Assembly: GCF_024807145.1 (NCBI RefSeq)
Contig: NZ_JANUCA010000001.1
Location: 868,001 to 932,000, forward strand
DNA length: 64,000 nt
Source: Microbacterium sp. AK031
GTDB lineage: Bacteria > Actinomycetota > Actinomycetes > Actinomycetales > Microbacteriaceae
Reading direction: 5' to 3'
Shown in pieces: positions 63,515 to 64,000 of this stretch; positions within the stretch are counted from its first letter, which is position 1; every line of letters starts with the position of its first letter. The position numbers and the translations under genes were made by a program. Under the pieces are notes generated by a model that was given only the letters and a program-made list of their open reading frames with translations, had not been told where the DNA came from and ran no database searches.

Positions 63515-64000
63515 TCAGCTCAACGGCTCCTTCGGCAGACGACGCACCTTCGCCCTACGACGGCGACGCTCGGGGACCATTCCGCGCATCTCCTCGAGCT
63601 TGCCGAAGCACAGCAGTCGATCATCGGCCTCGAGCACCACATGTTTGCGCGGATTGGGAATGACGCTGACGCCGCGGTGCAGCGTCAGCACGGTGATGTC
63701 GCGCTCCCACAACCCGGAGTCCCCCAGAGTCTTGCCGACGAGCTCCGCAGCGTTGTGCACGAGCAGCTCTGCCACGCCGTAGCCCGTTGACACGGTCAGT
63801 CGCTGGCGAACGTCGATCTCAGGGAAAGCCACCTGTCCCGAGATGTGGTCGATGATCGCGCCGGCGACATCGAGGTTGGTGGCCTGCTCGATGCCCTGAA
63901 GGCCCGGTGAGGAGTTGACCTCCATCACCAACGGGCCTTCGTCGCCTTCCAGCATGTCGACGCCGGCCACCCGCAGGCCCATGATCTGCGCGGATCGCAC
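63515..64000 (-). CDS. RimK-like ATP-grasp ligase with RCK/TrkA-C domain (3' part)
   Basis: Partial: the 5' end is beyond the right edge. The visible 161 residues contain the end of an ATP-grasp domain ([34 protein letters not shown], metal-binding Glu and Asn) typical of RimK-like amino-acid ligases. It is followed by an RCK_C/TrkA-C-like domain ([38 protein letters not shown] ... [14 protein letters not shown]) and a basic tail. RimK enzymes add glutamate to protein or small-molecule termini. The added TrkA-C domain suggests ligand regulation. Convergent with DUF4191 at 28 nt. Confidence 0.8.
   Translation of the reverse strand: MRSAQIMGLRVAGVDMLEGDEGPLVMEVNSSPGLQGIEQATNLDVAGAIIDHISGQVAFPEIDVRQRLTVSTGYGVAELLVHNAAELVGKTLGDSGLWERDITVLTLHRGVSVIPNPRKHVVLEADDRLLCFGKLEEMRGMVPERRRRRAKVRRLPKEPLS

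Overview
The window is high-GC actinobacterial chromosome. Gene content and order point to Microbacteriaceae, probably a Microbacterium or close relative: a ruvCAB–yebC–pdx–HIT–thrS block, a dxs/acnA/DUF3159/DUF3710/dut/DUF3093/DUF4193/sepH block, a principal sigma factor with a Lys-Ala-Pro-rich N-terminus, separate parC and parE, and MurJ near alanine-racemase genes. The genus is inferred, not proven. I see no transposases, integrases, prophage, rRNA or CRISPR. Coding density is very high and no stretch over 300 bases lacks a gene, remnant, tRNA or regulatory element. Many genes overlap as GTGA/ATGA, and several appear leaderless.

Region by region: 1–3.1 kb holds ruvB, ruvA, ruvC and yebC (all minus). 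3.2–11 kb holds a PLP-dependent decarboxylase, then a vitamin B6 module (pdxT/pdxS divergent from the MocR-type regulator pdxR and the kinase pdxY), then the HIT/thrS pair. 11–11.8 kb holds a minus-strand tRNA operon (Gly, Cys, Val-GAC) with a terminator, and a plus-strand tRNA-Val(CAC). 11.8–20.1 kb is the accessory part: small hypotheticals, a RibD-like reductase, an XRE-cupin regulator/flavoprotein/methyltransferase cassette, an SPW membrane protein, a DUF1611 protein, a MerR remnant, a zinc-ribbon GIY-YIG protein, an acyltransferase and a PemK-like protein.

20.1–31.2 kb: the ammonium transporter with a candidate GlnR box, zapE, sseA/sufE, a hydrolase, DUF3000/RNase D and the fadA/fadB beta-oxidation operon. 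31.2–40.7 kb: a stop-interrupted membrane gene, dxs, acnA and conserved actinobacterial genes through sepH. 40.7–47.7 kb: a phosphodiesterase-like protein, parC, a broken arginase-family gene, parE and a small DUF7455 protein.

47.7–53.2 kb is the most interesting part. Two overlapping genes carry complementary halves of an alanine racemase: one has the PLP-lysine barrel but no catalytic tyrosine, the other has the tyrosine C-domain but almost no barrel and Arg in place of the PLP lysine. They overlap an ATP-grasp gene. A second, divergent ATP-grasp gene of the same family and murJ follow. I propose that this set works on a D-amino-acid-containing cell-wall precursor.

53.2–64 kb: an orphan CofE-like protein coupled to sigA, a PAC2 protein, pepA, lpdA and sucB (2-oxoacid dehydrogenase E3 and E2), a one-TM hypothetical sharing a 20-bp perfect hairpin with the sucB 3' end, a DUF4191 protein, and the 3' part of a RimK-like ligase with a C-terminal RCK/TrkA-C domain that runs off the right edge.
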